The position numbers and the translations under genes are program-made. Shown here piece after piece: positions 36,448 to 46,213 of a stretch of DNA of 64,000 nt (position 1 is its first letter; each line of letters begins with the position of its first letter). The stretch is taken from assembly GCF_003148625.1 (NCBI RefSeq), contig NZ_QGGO01000022.1:1-64000 (forward strand). Reading direction: 5' to 3'. Source of the stretch: Arcicella aurantiaca. GTDB taxonomy: Bacteria > Bacteroidota > Bacteroidia > Cytophagales > Spirosomataceae. A model generated the notes under the pieces. The model searched no databases. It was given only the letters and a program-made list of their open reading frames with translations, and had not been told where the DNA came from.

Positions 36448-37473
36448 TTACCCTTCCTTCACAGTGTCAATAAAGCATTTTACATTATCTGGATTGGTGT
36501 CTGGATAAACGCCGTGTCCAAGATTAGCGATATGTCTGTGTCCGCCAAATTGTTGTAACATTGAGCGAGTTTGTTTTTTGATTTCGTCAAACGAGCCGTA
36601 TAATACACACGGGTCAAGATTGCCTTGTAACGTTTTGGTATCCCCAATCAATTGACGAGATTCGGCAATGTCCATATTCCAGTCCAAACCAATTACTTCG
36701 CAATTTAATTTACCCATTTCTTCACGGGCAAAAAATGCACCTTTGGCAAAAACCGTTACAGGAACTTCCGTGATAGCATCGCAAATTTGAGAAATATACG
36801 GAAGCGAATAAATACGATATTGCTCTGGTGAAAGAATACCCGCCCATGAGTCAAAAATCTGCACTAAATTTGCTCCTGCGGCAATTTGAGCTTTCAGATA
36901 GGCAATGGTTGTATCTGTAATTTTCTGTAAAAGTGCGTGCGAAAGTTCTGGTTCAGTATAAAGTGCTTTTTTCGCTTTTGAGAAAGTTTTTGACCCACGA
37001 CCTTCAATCATGTAGCAAAGCAAAGTAAATGGAGCTCCTGCAAAACCAATCAAAGGCACACGTCCATTTAATTCTTTTTTTACAATTTTGATGGCATCTA
37101 AAACGTATTTTAATTCCTCTTCTGGATTAGCAACTATCAATTTATCCACATCTGCCATTGATTTGATGACATTTGGAAAAATCGGCCCAACTTTTTCTTC
37201 CATGATATAAGGCAAGCCCATTGCTTCGGGAACAACCAAAATATCTGAGAAAATAATGGCGGCATCAACGCCCAAAATATCAACGGGTTGAATAGTTACC
37301 TCCGCTGCTAATTCTGGATTTGTCGCCAATTGGATAAAACTCCCTGCTTTCTCACGAACAGCACGGTATTCTGCCAAAATTCTTCCTGCCTGACGCATCA
37401 TCCAAACGGGAGTGCGTTCTACACGCTCACCACGAGCGGCACGTAATAATAAATCGTTTTGTAAAATTTCCAT
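36448..37473 (-). CDS. hemE: uroporphyrinogen decarboxylase
   Basis: Converts uroporphyrinogen III to coproporphyrinogen III in heme synthesis. 341 residues, full length. Motifs: [16 protein letters not shown] (signature 1, substrate-binding Arg), [16 protein letters not shown] (signature 2), the Asp in [14 protein letters not shown], and [13 protein letters not shown] near the C-terminus. No other hem gene adjoins it. Confidence 0.97.
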   Translation of the reverse strand: MEILQNDLLLRAARGERVERTPVWMMRQAGRILAEYRAVREKAGSFIQLATNPELAAEVTIQPVDILGVDAAIIFSDILVVPEAMGLPYIMEEKVGPIFPNVIKSMADVDKLIVANPEEELKYVLDAIKIVKKELNGRVPLIGFAGAPFTLLCYMIEGRGSKTFSKAKKALYTEPELSHALLQKITDTTIAYLKAQIAAGANLVQIFDSWAGILSPEQYRIYSLPYISQICDAITEVPVTVFAKGAFFAREEMGKLNCEVIGLDWNMDIAESRQLIGDTKTLQGNLDPCVLYGSFDEIKKQTRSMLQQFGGHRHIANLGHGVYPDTNPDNVKCFIDTVKEG

Positions 37474-37525
37474 AAAGAAATGTATCTCGACTCTCCTGAA
37501 CCGAATAAGGATATTCTTTTTAATA

Positions 37526-37556
37526 TCCGATGCAGAAGCATCGGACTACAAAGATA
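37526..37556 (-). promoter_or_regulatory. hemE promoter -7 element and adjoining hairpin
   Basis: The complement of 37549-37556 is TATCTTTG, matching TAnnTTTG. Just downstream in the leader a palindrome (TCCGATGC / GCATCGGA, 37526-37545) would form a hairpin in the hemE mRNA. A further small stem (GGATATT / AATATCC) lies next to it. Confidence 0.5.
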
Positions 37557-37726
37557 CGATTGAAAGATGAGAATGGATTTTAATTCAAGAAGGAATTATC
37601 GAATACCTTAAACAATTTGTTAAATATACGTTCGTTGTGAGTAGGGGTTTCTATATTTTTGAATGTCAATTTTATAAAATCTTATTCTCTAAATTACGCT
37701 ATTAACACTTAAACTACTCTTATCTA

Positions 37727-40159
37727 ATGAAAAAATGCCTACAATGGTCTATTCTCTATCTTATTTTTATTATTCCTTTCACCTCTAAAGCCCAATCAAA
37801 CGACCGATTTACGATTAACGGATATGTCCGTGAAAAAGGCTCTGGTGAGTTACTTCCAGGGGTAAGCGTCTATGTAAAAAATAAGAAAATTGGTATTCAA
37901 ACCAATAATTATGGTTTCTACTCTTTGACCCTCAATACCTCCGAAGAAATTACAATTGTGTACAGTTTTGTGGGGTATCGTTCGGAAACGAAAACACTGA
38001 AAGTTCCGAAGAAATTAGAAATGAATATCGAACTTACACCTGATATTCAAGAACTTAAAGAAATAATTGTTCGAGGAAATTCTCCTGAGCAACAAAAGGT
38101 TTCAGAGAATGTTCAGATGTCGCAAGTTTCTGTTCCTATTCAACAAATCAAAGAAATCCCTGCTCTTTTGGGCGAAAAAGATGTTTTGAAAGTCTTGCAA
38201 CTCATGCCAGGCGTTCAGAAAGGTTCGGAAGGAAATTCGGGGATTTATGTACGTGGTGGTGGTGCAGACCAAAATCTGTTGATTTTAGATGATGCTCCTG
38301 TTTATAATGCGTCTCACCTTTTTGGATTTTTCTCTGTTTTTAATGGCGATGCCCTCAAGTCGGTTGAACTGACCAAAGGTGGTTTTCCTGCTCGTTTTGG
38401 TGGGCGATTATCGTCCGTTATTGAGATGCAAATGAAAGAAGGAAATCGTGAAAAACTGCACGTGGAGGGTGGCATTGGCTTAATTTCGAGTCGGCTTTTG
38501 GTAGAATCTCCGATTGGAAAAAATAAAAAATCGTCTTTTCTAATTTCGGGAAGACGGACGTACATTGATGCTTTAGTGCGTCCATTCATCAATAAAAAAG
38601 ATGGTGATGGTGGTTATTATTTTTATGACCTTAATGCCAAAGTTAATTACGATTTTGGGCAGAATAACAAACTATATTTGAGTGGCTATTTTGGAAAAGA
38701 CGTTTTCTTTGGCATTGATAAACAAACCGATGGCACACAAAATGAATTTGGGCTTGATTGGGGAAATCAGACGGCTACACTTCGTTGGAATCATTTGTAC
38801 AATGAACGCCTTTTTATGAATTCTTCGTTCATTTTTAGTAATTATCAGTTTAAAATTTACGCCGTTGACCAGTCTTTGCAACAAAATAAAAAGGTTGAAT
38901 ATGAGCTAAGTTACCTTTCAAATATTCGAGATGTAGGTTTTAAAACGGACTTTGATTATTTGCCAAACCCTCAACATTCTATCAAATTCGGCTTTTCGGG
39001 AACATTTCACCAATTTTCGCCAAGTTCAATCGTGGTAAAAGATGATGTCATTAGTAAATATCAAAATAATGTTGAAAACATTGATGCTACCGAAAGTGGC
39101 ATTTACGCAGAAGACACTTATAAACCTTTTGATAGGCTGAAAATCAATGCGGGACTTCGTTTAAGCTCTTTTGTTACCAATAAAGTAAAATATTTTAACC
39201 CCGAACCTCGTGTAGCAATGGCATATTCTGCCCGTAATGACTTGGCTTTCAAGGCTTCATTTGCTACGATGAATCAATACATTCATTTGCTTTCTAACTC
39301 TGGTGCAAGCCTTCCGACTGACTTATGGGTTCCTTCTACGGATAAACTTCCAGCCCAACGGTCACGCCAATTTGCGATGGGTATGGCTAAAGATTTTGAT
39401 GAAAAAAATCTTGCCTTGACTGTTGAAGGGTATTACAAGGAAATGGATAATATCGTGGCATATAAAGAAGGTTCTTCGTCGTTGTTGCAAGATGGGCCAG
39501 AAGAATTAGCGAAGGAAAAAGAACAAGGAAAATCTTGGGATGACCAAGTGACTTCGGGCAAAGGGCGGTCTTATGGGGCGGAAATTTTACTACAACGAAA
39601 AGTTGGAAAATTGACAGGCTGGATTGGCTACACACTTTCATGGACAAAACATCAGTTTGATGAATTGAATTTTGGGAAAGAATTTTGGGCAAAAAATGAC
39701 CGTCGCCATGATTTATCTGTGGTTGGTGTTTATCATTTGTCACCTCGAATTACGCTTTCTGGTACTTGGGTTTATGGTACAGGAAATGCTCTCACAATTC
39801 CTACGGCATCTTATTCTGCCAATGTGCATAATCCCGGTATTTCTCCTTTTGGTATCCCCGGAAGTACGGGTTACACTTATAATTATTTCAGAGAATATCC
39901 TGATTATGGCGAACGTAATAATTTTAGGGCTGAGGCTTATCACCGCTTGGATATTGGCGTGCAGTTTCATAAAATCATGAAAAAAGGACATGAACGAACT
40001 TGGGAATTTAGTATTTACAACCTTTATAATCGTAAAAACCCTTATTTCTATTCTTTTACGAATACTTATAATAATGCCACTCAAACAACGACTCGAAATC
40101 TAACTCGCTATTCTTTATTAGGGATTATTCCTTCGCTAAGTTATAGTTTTAAATTCTAA
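37727..40159 (+). CDS. TonB-dependent receptor with carboxypeptidase-like N-domain
   Basis: Outer membrane receptor of 810 residues. Signal peptide 1-23 (ending SKAQ), carboxypeptidase-regulatory-like domain about 28-112 (TINGYVREKGSGELLPGVSV), plug at about 140-235 (GVQKGSEGNSGIYVRGGG; DDAPVYNASHLFGFF) and a beta-barrel to the terminal Phe (SLSYSFKF). It is followed 12 nt later by a DUF4249 lipoprotein, a common pair in Bacteroidota. The substrate is unknown. No SusD, FecI or FecR homologue is adjacent, so a sugar polymer system is not indicated. Confidence 0.93.
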   Translation: MKKCLQWSILYLIFIIPFTSKAQSNDRFTINGYVREKGSGELLPGVSVYVKNKKIGIQTNNYGFYSLTLNTSEEITIVYSFVGYRSETKTLKVPKKLEMNIELTPDIQELKEIIVRGNSPEQQKVSENVQMSQVSVPIQQIKEIPALLGEKDVLKVLQLMPGVQKGSEGNSGIYVRGGGADQNLLILDDAPVYNASHLFGFFSVFNGDALKSVELTKGGFPARFGGRLSSVIEMQMKEGNREKLHVEGGIGLISSRLLVESPIGKNKKSSFLISGRRTYIDALVRPFINKKDGDGGYYFYDLNAKVNYDFGQNNKLYLSGYFGKDVFFGIDKQTDGTQNEFGLDWGNQTATLRWNHLYNERLFMNSSFIFSNYQFKIYAVDQSLQQNKKVEYELSYLSNIRDVGFKTDFDYLPNPQHSIKFGFSGTFHQFSPSSIVVKDDVISKYQNNVENIDATESGIYAEDTYKPFDRLKINAGLRLSSFVTNKVKYFNPEPRVAMAYSARNDLAFKASFATMNQYIHLLSNSGASLPTDLWVPSTDKLPAQRSRQFAMGMAKDFDEKNLALTVEGYYKEMDNIVAYKEGSSSLLQDGPEELAKEKEQGKSWDDQVTSGKGRSYGAEILLQRKVGKLTGWIGYTLSWTKHQFDELNFGKEFWAKNDRRHDLSVVGVYHLSPRITLSGTWVYGTGNALTIPTASYSANVHNPGISPFGIPGSTGYTYNYFREYPDYGERNNFRAEAYHRLDIGVQFHKIMKKGHERTWEFSIYNLYNRKNPYFYSFTNTYNNATQTTTRNLTRYSLLGIIPSLSYSFKF

Positions 40160-40171
40160 TCCTCAACACCG

Positions 40172-41221
40172 ATGAAAACACTTAAATATCTCTTTTTTAT
40201 AGCATCAACCTGTACAATGCTTTCATGCCAAACCGTTGTTGAAAATATTAATTTACCCTACGAAGAACGTTTGGTAATCGAATCTTTTATTTCCCCACAG
40301 GATACACTTTTGGAAGTAAAAGTGTCTAAAACCAAACCCGTTGTTGGCACTTTTCCAAGCAATCAGTATAGTCCGTATAGTGGAAATGAAGTAAGACCAA
40401 TTATTGAAGGGGCAATTGTGGAAATTTCTGACGGACAGAAAAAAGCGACTTTTCAATTACAAACCATTGTTAATCCTTTTGGAACAGAGTATGACCCATC
40501 AACAGGGAAACCCATTCCTCAATCACGTAGGGGATATTTTTTAAAGACAAAAGATTTCCCCATCGTAGCAGGGAAAACTTATACGCTTACTGCCAAAGCT
40601 CCCAATTTACCCGAAGTTTCGGCTACTTGTACTGTACCTAATAAACAATTAATAAATGGTAATGATTTTACTATATTGAAAGGAAGTACCATTGATTCTA
40701 TTCAGAATGGTTATTCAAGTACGGATGGCGTGATTACCAACAGATATTATAATTTATCCAGAAGATTTGATGTAACGGCGAAAGATTTAGTATCCGAAGA
40801 AAATTACTACGCCATTGCCTACTATACTCATAAAGGATATAAATACAATGATGGGAAAGGCGGTTTTATTACACAAACTATTACAGAGCAACAGCCATAT
40901 AGTGATTTTATCAGTGATTATAAACAAGATGGTAAAACGTTAAATTTTAAGAAGGCAAATATTTCTTTGGGATACTATTCTACTGACTCCAATAATCCAA
41001 ATCCTCAAAATACGCAGGTTTTGTCACACAACCTTTCTATTTATTTAGCCATAACGGATAAGGCTTATTATCAGTACAATAAGGGTTTAATTAACTCGCA
41101 AGGCATCAATAATGACGACCCATTTAGTGAAGCCGTTTTGACGTATTCTAATGTAAAAGGCGGATTGGGCGTTTTTTCGGGATATAATATGACTAAAATA
41201 GAATTTGATTTGTTGAAGTGA
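40172..41221 (+). CDS. DUF4249 lipoprotein, partner of the TonB receptor
   Basis: 349-residue lipoprotein; lipobox LSC with Cys19. The N-terminal half has the DUF4249 pattern (LPYEERLVIESFISPQDTLL then VKVSKTKPV) and a segment VEISDGQKKATFQL. In the family these proteins are encoded next to TonB receptors and probably act at the cell surface in uptake; the mechanism is unknown. The gene ends before a long set of nested repeats. Confidence 0.88.
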   Translation: MKTLKYLFFIASTCTMLSCQTVVENINLPYEERLVIESFISPQDTLLEVKVSKTKPVVGTFPSNQYSPYSGNEVRPIIEGAIVEISDGQKKATFQLQTIVNPFGTEYDPSTGKPIPQSRRGYFLKTKDFPIVAGKTYTLTAKAPNLPEVSATCTVPNKQLINGNDFTILKGSTIDSIQNGYSSTDGVITNRYYNLSRRFDVTAKDLVSEENYYAIAYYTHKGYKYNDGKGGFITQTITEQQPYSDFISDYKQDGKTLNFKKANISLGYYSTDSNNPNPQNTQVLSHNLSIYLAITDKAYYQYNKGLINSQGINNDDPFSEAVLTYSNVKGGLGVFSGYNMTKIEFDLLK

Positions 41222-41228
41222 TAAAATA

Positions 41229-41392
41229 ACGGAACTATCAACTATTTTTTGCAGACAAATTTAGACCACAGATTGAACTGATTTTACGGATTTACACTGG
41301 GGATAAAATCAAGAAAAATCAGCGAAAATTAGTATAATCCGTTTTATCAGTGGGCTATCGTTTGTCTTGTGACAAACCCGTTATAATTCCGA
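41229..41392. repeat. composite inverted repeat, ACCACAGATTGAAC family, copy 2
   Basis: Near-copy of 34965-35136 including the inner words (TTAGACCACAGATTGAACTG, AAATCAGCGAAAAT) and outer words (TTTGTCTTGTGACAAACCCG). Both copies sit after a plus-strand gene and before a minus-strand gene. Confidence 0.8.
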
Positions 41393-41398
41393 AATAAT

Positions 41399-41430
41399 AA
41401 CGCAGACAAGGTTTAAACCCTGTCTGCGTT
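41399..41430. terminator. hairpin terminator after DUF4249 gene
   Basis: Sixteen-base arms (AACGCAGACAAGGTTT / AAACCCTGTCTGCGTT) pair with one mismatch. The same type of word (ACGCAGG) forms the palindrome inside the GDPD gene at 51512. Confidence 0.7.
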
Positions 41431-41465
41431 GAAAGTGAAATCATCTAAATTTTGGAACAATTAAT

Positions 41466-41623
41466 CGGAAGTATATACTTAATGTCGCAAGTTAAATTTG
41501 AGTCGAAAAAACCTCACCCCCAACCCCTCTCCGATGGAGAGGGGAGCATTCGACCCATTTTTCTCCCCTCTCCATCGGAGAGGGGTCGGGGGTGAGGTTT
41601 TGCGACATTAAGTACATACTTCC
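41466..41623. repeat. nested inverted repeat, CCTCACCCCCAACCCCTCTCC type
   Basis: Outer 25-bp arms (41466-41490 and 41599-41623, one mismatch) enclose inner 35-bp arms (41511-41545 and 41562-41596, one mismatch) with words CCTCACCCCCAACCCCTCTC and CCGATGGAGAGGGG. With the two preceding entries this accounts for the 406-bp gap 41222-41627. Translated on the minus strand it gives the familiar spurious peptide LTPDPSPMERG. Confidence 0.92.
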
Positions 41624-41627
41624 GTAT

Positions 41628-44372
41628 TTAAAACTTATACTCAAACACATACTCCCCCGCCCCCGCATCAAATTCAAGTCCTTTTTCTATTGTTTTAATA
41701 TTCTGAAAACCTGATTGTGCGATTGTTTTTCCACCTTCTGTTGCCTCATTTGTGCCTTTGGGTAGTGTTATCGTGGCGATGGTATTGGCAGGAATTTTAA
41801 CGGTTAATTTGATTTTTCCATCTTTCAATTCCCAACCCGAAGCAATTTCTCCGTAAGGACTATTTAACGAAGATTTTGCGTAAGATAATTTCGTTGAAGG
41901 TTCTGGCTTGATATAAAAATGTTTATAACCAGTTGATTTTGAATCTATTTCTATTCCTGTAACTACCCGATACATCCAGTCGCCGATTGCTCCATAAGCG
42001 TAATGATTAAATGAATTCATGCCAATATCTTGGAAAGTGCTATCCACTTTTTGTCCGTCCCAACGTTCCCAAATGGTGGTTGCTCCCATTTTTACAGGAT
42101 AAAGCCACGAAGGATACGTTTCTTGTAAAAGCAAATCATAAGCAACATCGGTATGTCCGCTTTGTGAAAGTACGTGGCATAAATAAGGCGTTCCTAAAAA
42201 GCCCGTAGAAAGGTGATTTTGGCGACTTTTTATATCTTTTACCAAATATTCTGCGGCTTTACTTTGAAGATTTTGAGGTAATAAATCAAACATCAAAGCC
42301 AAAACGTAAGCCGTTTGAGAATCCGAAGCGATGCGTCCCGAAGGCGTAACGTATTGTTCGTTAAAGGCTTTTTTGATGTTTTCAAACAACTGAGCATACA
42401 TTTTTGCATCTTCTGTCTTTCCCAAAGCCACCGCCGATTCTTGCAATAAATGGGTTGAATACGCAAAAAATGCCTGACACAAATAATCTCGGTCGGTGTA
42501 TCCATCGGGTTCGGTGTGGCTATTCATGGCAGGTTTATAGTACAACCAATCGCCAAAAACGCTACCATTTTTCCACAAATAACTATCCCCTGCTTTTTTA
42601 CGCATAAATTCAACGTAGGCTTTCATGCTTGGATATTGTGTTTCGAGCAATTGTTTATCGCCATAAGTCAAATACATTGTCCATGGAGCAATCACGGCTA
42701 CATCGCCCCAACCCGCTGAACCTTGAACTGTTTTTGCATCTATTTTATTCAAAATATCTGGCACGACAAAAGGCACTGTCCCGTCTGGACGTTGGTCGGC
42801 GGCTACGTCTTTTAACCATTTTGTGAAAAATGCGGCTACGTCAAAATTATAAGCTGCCGTTCTGCAAAATGCTTGTGCGTCGCCCGTCCAACCCAAACGC
42901 TCATCTCTTTGTGGGCAGTCGGTTGGCACATCTACAAAATTACCTTTTTGCCCCCATTGAATATTATGTTGTAATTGATTTACAAGCGGATTTGAACATT
43001 CAAAAGTGCCTGTCGGCTTCATGCCCGAATGTACCACTACGCCCATCAAATTTTCAGGTTTTAAATCCATTCCTTCAATGGAAACATAACGAAAACCCAT
43101 GAAAGTAAAATGCGGTTCGTAGGTTTCTACGCCTTCGCCTTTGAGCGTGTAGGTGAGCGTAACTTTGGCAGTTCTAAGATTTTCGATGTAAAAATTACCG
43201 TATTTATCCAACACTTCGGCATGGCGTAAAACGATTTTTGTACCCTTCGCTCCCGACACTTTCAAACGCATCCAACCAACCATATTTTGCCCCATATCGG
43301 CAACTAAAAGTCCTTTGGGTGTACGGAAAATTTTAAGAGGTTTTATTTCTTCAATACGCTCAATTTTTGCTCCTTCCGACGATACCAAATTACTATTATC
43401 AAAAGTAGCCGTTGCCACATTTGCCCATTGATTATCGCTAAAAGTTGGTTCATTCCAGCCTTTTATTTCACGAGTAGCGTCGTAACTTTCTCCGTCATAA
43501 ATTTCGTTTACGGTTATTGGAGTTTCATTTGTGTATTTCCAAGAACCGTCAGAAATAATCGTTTCTTCTGTTCCATTGGCATATTTTACATTGATTTGGC
43601 ATAAAAGTCCCAAGCGTTTTCCGTAAAAACCTCTGTTATTTGTCCAACCCAACGTACTTCTAAACCAACCTTCACCCAACATTGCCCCAACGGCATTTGC
43701 TCCCGAACGTAACATATTGGTCACATCATAAGACTGATATTGCAAGCGTTTTTGATAGGCTGTCCAACCCGGCGTAAGGACTTCATTGCCTACTTTTTGT
43801 CCATTCAAACTCAACTCATAATATCCGTGACTTGTTACGTAGGCACGAGCAGATACAATTTTTCCTTTCAACGAAAAACCTTTCCTAAGCATTGACGCAG
43901 GAGATTTTCCAACTTCTGCCATTACTTGATTGGCTGGTTCTATCCATTGAGCTTTCCAATCGTTAAGCGATAAAAGTCCCATTTCCCATGATGCAGCATT
44001 GCTCCAAGCTGATTCACGGTTTTGATTATCCCAAATTTTTACTTGCCAAAAATAGGTTTTGCCAGATTGCAAAGCTGTACCTTTGTAGGCTTGTAAAATA
44101 GATTCGCCTGATGTGATTTTACCTGAATCCCAAACTAAGTTTTTCTTATCAAAAGTTTGGTTTAAGGATACTCTAATTTGATAAGCAGTTTGTAAAATAT
44201 TGCGTTCGGAAGACTTCAATTTCCAGCTTAATCGTGGATTTTGTGCATCTACCCCCATCGGATTTTGTTTGTGTTCGCAGGTCATTTCTGAAATCTGAAC
44301 TTGAGCAAAAGCTGAGGAACATATTAAGGAAAAAAGAAGAAAATAAGCGAGTATTTTTTGAGTAATTTTCAT
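41628..44372 (-). CDS. alpha-L-rhamnosidase, GH78
   Basis: 914-residue exported glycosidase; signal peptide ends at SSAFAQ (residue 24). The N-terminal beta domains (about 27-400) include YFWQVKIWDNQNRESAWSN. The catalytic (alpha/alpha)6 barrel begins near 450 and has the family block TDCPQRDERLGWTGDAQAF and GATTIWERWDG, which carry the acidic active-site residues in the family. A C-terminal beta-sandwich closes the protein. It would release terminal rhamnose from plant or bacterial glycans. The divergent GntR-type gene is the likely regulator. Confidence 0.93.
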   Translation of the reverse strand: MKITQKILAYFLLFSLICSSAFAQVQISEMTCEHKQNPMGVDAQNPRLSWKLKSSERNILQTAYQIRVSLNQTFDKKNLVWDSGKITSGESILQAYKGTALQSGKTYFWQVKIWDNQNRESAWSNAASWEMGLLSLNDWKAQWIEPANQVMAEVGKSPASMLRKGFSLKGKIVSARAYVTSHGYYELSLNGQKVGNEVLTPGWTAYQKRLQYQSYDVTNMLRSGANAVGAMLGEGWFRSTLGWTNNRGFYGKRLGLLCQINVKYANGTEETIISDGSWKYTNETPITVNEIYDGESYDATREIKGWNEPTFSDNQWANVATATFDNSNLVSSEGAKIERIEEIKPLKIFRTPKGLLVADMGQNMVGWMRLKVSGAKGTKIVLRHAEVLDKYGNFYIENLRTAKVTLTYTLKGEGVETYEPHFTFMGFRYVSIEGMDLKPENLMGVVVHSGMKPTGTFECSNPLVNQLQHNIQWGQKGNFVDVPTDCPQRDERLGWTGDAQAFCRTAAYNFDVAAFFTKWLKDVAADQRPDGTVPFVVPDILNKIDAKTVQGSAGWGDVAVIAPWTMYLTYGDKQLLETQYPSMKAYVEFMRKKAGDSYLWKNGSVFGDWLYYKPAMNSHTEPDGYTDRDYLCQAFFAYSTHLLQESAVALGKTEDAKMYAQLFENIKKAFNEQYVTPSGRIASDSQTAYVLALMFDLLPQNLQSKAAEYLVKDIKSRQNHLSTGFLGTPYLCHVLSQSGHTDVAYDLLLQETYPSWLYPVKMGATTIWERWDGQKVDSTFQDIGMNSFNHYAYGAIGDWMYRVVTGIEIDSKSTGYKHFYIKPEPSTKLSYAKSSLNSPYGEIASGWELKDGKIKLTVKIPANTIATITLPKGTNEATEGGKTIAQSGFQNIKTIEKGLEFDAGAGEYVFEYKF

Positions 44373-44463
44373 GCTATCAAGTGTTTTGAAATAAGGTTAC
44401 GTTTATTAATTCTTAGTAAATTTTAAGTTTATACAAGAATAAGTCAAAAAACTACAAAATGTA

Positions 44464-44496
44464 TCATGGACTTGCCTGTTTAAACCAAGCCCAATG
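44464..44496. promoter_or_regulatory. inverted repeat between rhamnosidase and GntR regulator
   Basis: GGACTTG (44468-44474) and CAAGCCC (44486-44492) pair at 6 of 7 positions with an 11-nt spacer, and the outer TCAT / ATGA extend the pairing past a bulge. In a divergent gap next to a GntR gene this is a fair operator candidate. Confidence 0.45.
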
Positions 44497-44540
44497 ATGC
44501 AAGAGTCACATAATCGGGCGTATGTAATTGCCCTACTAAA

Positions 44541-45551
44541 ATGTACCAGTTAAAACTAAATACAAGCGATAAAACGCCTAAATACAAACAGATTATCCAG
44601 TCTGTAATTGCTGATATTGAGCGTAATGTTTTGAAGAAAAACGAACAACTCCCTTCTATCAGCGAACTTAGTGAAGAGTATTATTTAGCTCGTGACACCG
44701 TCGAAAAAGCCTATCGAGAACTGCGTGAAAGGGGCTTTATTACCTCAGTACAAGGAAAAGGGTATTATGTGAATAGTGGAGAATCCAGAAAAATGCGTAT
44801 TCTTCTGATTTTCAACAAACTAAGCTCATACAAAAAGCTTATTTATTATGCTTTTTTGAAAGTTTTGGGTGATAAAGCTTCGGTTGATTTGCAAATTCAT
44901 CACTACAACGCCCGACTTTTCGAGGAAATTATTGATAAAAATTTAGGAAAATATAATTACTATGTGATAATGCCACATTTTTTTCCAGAAGAAGAAAAAG
45001 GTTTGGCAATCAAAACTTTAGAGAAAATTCCTGCCAATGAATTAATCCTTTTAGACAAAGATTTACCCGACTTCAAAAACGAATGTCTTTCTGTTTATCA
45101 AGATTTTGAACGTGATGTTTCGGAAGCTTTAGAAAGTGCCAACGACTTATTGACTAAGTATCAGCGACTTGTCTTGGTTTTTCCGAGTGACGGTAATTAT
45201 CCTGTCGAAATTGTGCGTGGTGTTCGTTACTTTTGTGTAAATGCTCATAAAGAATTTGTGATTAAAGAGAGTGTTGAGGCTGAAATTTTACAGGCTCAAA
45301 CCATTTATTTGGTCGTGGAAGAAACCGATTTGGCAGAATTGGTAAAAAAAGCCCGAATGTCGAGTTTTGAAGTTGGAAAAGATATTGGCATTATCTCTTT
45401 TAACGATACTACATTGAAGGAATTATTGGGAATTACCGTAATTACGACCGACTTTGAAACGATGGGCAGAACGGCAGCGGCATTGTTGTTAGACAAGAAA
45501 AAAATCAAAGTAAAAAATCCGTTTTACATGATTCGGAGAGAAACGTTGTGA
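44541..45551 (+). CDS. GntR-type regulator with sugar-binding-like C-terminal domain
   Basis: 336 residues. N-terminal GntR winged helix (about 10-75: PKYKQIIQSVIADIE, LPSISELSEEYYLARDTVEK, GFITSVQGKGYYV) joined to a periplasmic-binding-protein-like domain (about 85-336: IGIISFNDTTLKELLGITVI, ETMGRTAAALLLDKKK), as in LacI-type effector domains. Bacteroidota use this hybrid for carbohydrate regulons. Divergence from the GH78 gene suggests that it controls rhamnoside use. Confidence 0.87.
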   Translation: MYQLKLNTSDKTPKYKQIIQSVIADIERNVLKKNEQLPSISELSEEYYLARDTVEKAYRELRERGFITSVQGKGYYVNSGESRKMRILLIFNKLSSYKKLIYYAFLKVLGDKASVDLQIHHYNARLFEEIIDKNLGKYNYYVIMPHFFPEEEKGLAIKTLEKIPANELILLDKDLPDFKNECLSVYQDFERDVSEALESANDLLTKYQRLVLVFPSDGNYPVEIVRGVRYFCVNAHKEFVIKESVEAEILQAQTIYLVVEETDLAELVKKARMSSFEVGKDIGIISFNDTTLKELLGITVITTDFETMGRTAAALLLDKKKIKVKNPFYMIRRETL

Positions 45552-45560
45552 GTCAAATGG

Positions 45561-45690
45561 AACACGGTTTTTACAGATTAGACACTGATTTTTTCTTTTT
45601 ACTCAAACAACAAAATACTCATTTTTTAATTACATATAGAGATTAGGAAAAATAAAAATCCGTGTCCAATTCGTAAAATCCGTGTGCTAT
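45561..45690. repeat. degenerate CACGGATTTTAC inverted repeat
   Basis: Left words ACACGGTTTTTACAGATTAG and right words CCGTGTCCAATTCGTAAAATC are loosely complementary, and are related to the ACCACAGATT family. A single arm recurs at 61866-61896. The element fills the gap after the GntR gene. Confidence 0.5.
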
Positions 45691-45702
45691 TAATCACAAA
45701 TC

Positions 45703-46146
45703 ATGAAATCAGAAATTCTTCAATACGTAAAAAACTATTTAGACCAACGAATGCAAACTTCTTTGGACGCTATGCAAGCAGCCCAAGAATCAGCCAATGG
45801 TGAGTCTAAATCTTCAGCAGGCGATAAATATGAAACTTCTCGTGCCATGGGGCAACTCGACCGTGATATGCACGCACGTATGTATCAGCAAACGCTTGAG
45901 GAACGTAAATTGGTAGAACGTATTGATGAAACTGCTCCTTTCAGAAAGGGGGCTTTGGGAGCTTTCTTAAAAACCTCAATGGGTGATTTTTTCCTTTCGG
46001 TGAGTATTGGTCAGGTGGATTTTGAAGGCAAAAAAATCATGATTATTTCGCCACAATCACCCATTGGGGCTTTATTGATGGGAAAAGGCGTTGATGATAA
46101 ATTTAGTTTTAGGGGGAAAGAATCAGTTATTTTAGAGGTTTTGTAA
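45703..46146 (+). CDS. GreA/GreB-like C-terminal-domain protein
   Basis: 147 residues. A helical N-terminal part contains the conserved ESKSSAGDKYETSRAMGQLD, and the C-terminal part looks like the FKBP-like fold of Gre factors (KIMIISPQSPIGALLMGK). It is shorter than GreA and lacks the full coiled coil, so transcript cleavage activity is doubtful. Related proteins are often labelled 3-oxoacyl-ACP synthase in databases, which the sequence does not support. Single-gene unit. Confidence 0.6.
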   Translation: MKSEILQYVKNYLDQRMQTSLDAMQAAQESANGESKSSAGDKYETSRAMGQLDRDMHARMYQQTLEERKLVERIDETAPFRKGALGAFLKTSMGDFFLSVSIGQVDFEGKKIMIISPQSPIGALLMGKGVDDKFSFRGKESVILEVL

Positions 46147-46168
46147 TGATTTACGAATTCCAGAATTA

Positions 46169-46201
46169 CGATTGACGATTCAAGTTTAAAAGCGTCAATC
46201 G
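46169..46201. terminator. bidirectional hairpin
   Basis: CGATTGACG / CGTCAATCG, a perfect 9-bp stem, lies between two convergent genes. It is embedded in TTACGATT-type text that also appears near 48295-48315. Confidence 0.6.
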
Positions 46202-46213
46202 AATTATCCAAAA

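Noticed and set aside
36448-37473. hemE as part of a heme cluster
   Set aside because: Neighbouring genes are a T9SS cargo and a TonB receptor; no other hem gene is present.
41492-41677. Open frame with the peptide LTPDPSPMERG
   Set aside because: It is the translation of the nested intergenic repeat and the end of the rhamnosidase region, a well-known type of false gene.
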